A DNA stretch of 6,323 nucleotides. Source: an uncultured Pirellulaceae bacterium (lineage in GTDB: Bacteria; Planctomycetota; Planctomycetia; Pirellulales; Pirellulaceae). How positions within the stretch are numbered: position 1 is the stretch's first letter; each line of letters starts with the position of its first letter. The stretch is from positions 1-6,323 of the forward strand of contig CAKQNH010000292.1 in the NCBI GenBank assembly GCA_934255105.1, read 5' to 3'. This document shows, piece by piece, positions 6,142-6,323 of this stretch. Both the position numbers and the translations under genes were made by a program. A model generated the notes under the pieces. That model did not search any database. It saw only the letters and a program-made list of their open reading frames with translations, and had not been told where the DNA came from.

Positions 6142-6323
6142 TAACCCAGTCCGCCTCCCGCAGTTTACCGCGCGCAGGCCAGCAACTGACTTTACCCTCC
6201 CAGAGTTCCGAGACCCAGCATTATTATTTGACACTGTTGCGATCGCTTTCAACCGTGGGCACCGCCGAGAGTCCAATTACGACGCTAGGGGTGACCAGTT
6301 GTTATCCGGGCGAAGGTGTGAGC
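6138..6323 (+). CDS. CpsD/BY-kinase-like P-loop protein, 3'-truncated by window edge
   Basis: First 62 residues of a protein that probably partners the co-polymerase as a bacterial tyrosine-kinase-like ATPase. The ATG overlaps the preceding TGA (ATGA), so the two genes are translationally coupled. A polar leader (1-27) precedes HYYLTLLRSL (about 28-37), placed like the EAFRTLRTN helix of CpsD/Wzc kinases. A predicted strand and the start of a P-loop follow: TLGVTSCYPGEGVS (49-62). The family expects VTS-x-x-PGEGKS/T here, so the Walker A lysine appears to be replaced by valine at residue 61. The Walker A' and B motifs and the tyrosine cluster lie outside the window. Family assignment rests on this short stretch plus context; whether it is an active kinase cannot be decided here. 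Confidence 0.78.
   Translation, partial: MITQSASRSLPRAGQQLTLPSQSSETQHYYLTLLRSLSTVGTAESPITTLGVTSCYPGEGVS

Noticed and set aside
1..6323. CRISPR array, transposon or phage element
   Set aside because: No regularly spaced short repeats, no transposase or integrase motifs, and no terminal inverted repeats were seen; the only repeats are the domain copies and the 15-bp duplication.

Overview
The window looks like chromosomal DNA of a planctomycete, probably a relative of Rhodopirellula/Pirellulaceae. The evidence is the N-terminal motif RFESLEEKVVLA on a predicted secreted protein (a type of motif seen on many exported planctomycete proteins), starts that mostly lack a strong ribosome binding site, moderate G+C, and a Wzz/GumC-type protein with a typical planctomycete C-terminal half. 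This assignment is inference from style, not from a marker gene.

Layout: (1) A plus-strand pair at the left: the 3' part of a TolC-family outer-membrane efflux protein (open at the window edge) and, 14 bases after its stop, a complete four-helix DUF486/DMT-like membrane protein. (2) Convergent to these, with only two bases between the stop codons, a long minus-strand gene for a secreted purple-acid-phosphatase-like metallophosphoesterase carrying three copies of a roughly 130-residue beta-rich domain. (3) A noncoding stretch of about 640 bases (3900-4542) between divergent genes, with two dyad-symmetric sequences but no recognisable RNA gene. (4) A plus-strand exopolysaccharide unit: a Wzz/GumC-like polysaccharide co-polymerase, overlapping by ATGA with the start of a CpsD/BY-kinase-like ATPase that runs off the right edge.

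How they fit: the last two genes are the standard split form of a Wzc-type regulator of exopolysaccharide chain length and export, with a membrane co-polymerase and a separate cytoplasmic P-loop partner. The TolC protein could serve an efflux or secretion system whose inner-membrane parts lie upstream of the window; nothing here ties it to the polysaccharide genes. The phosphatase probably acts outside the cytoplasm in phosphate scavenging or surface processing.

I do not see a clearly new system. The points most worth a second look are the P-loop of the kinase-like gene, which reads GEGVS where GEGKS/T is expected; the phosphatase's arginine-rich N-terminus without a normal signal peptide; and the dyads in the divergent intergenic region.
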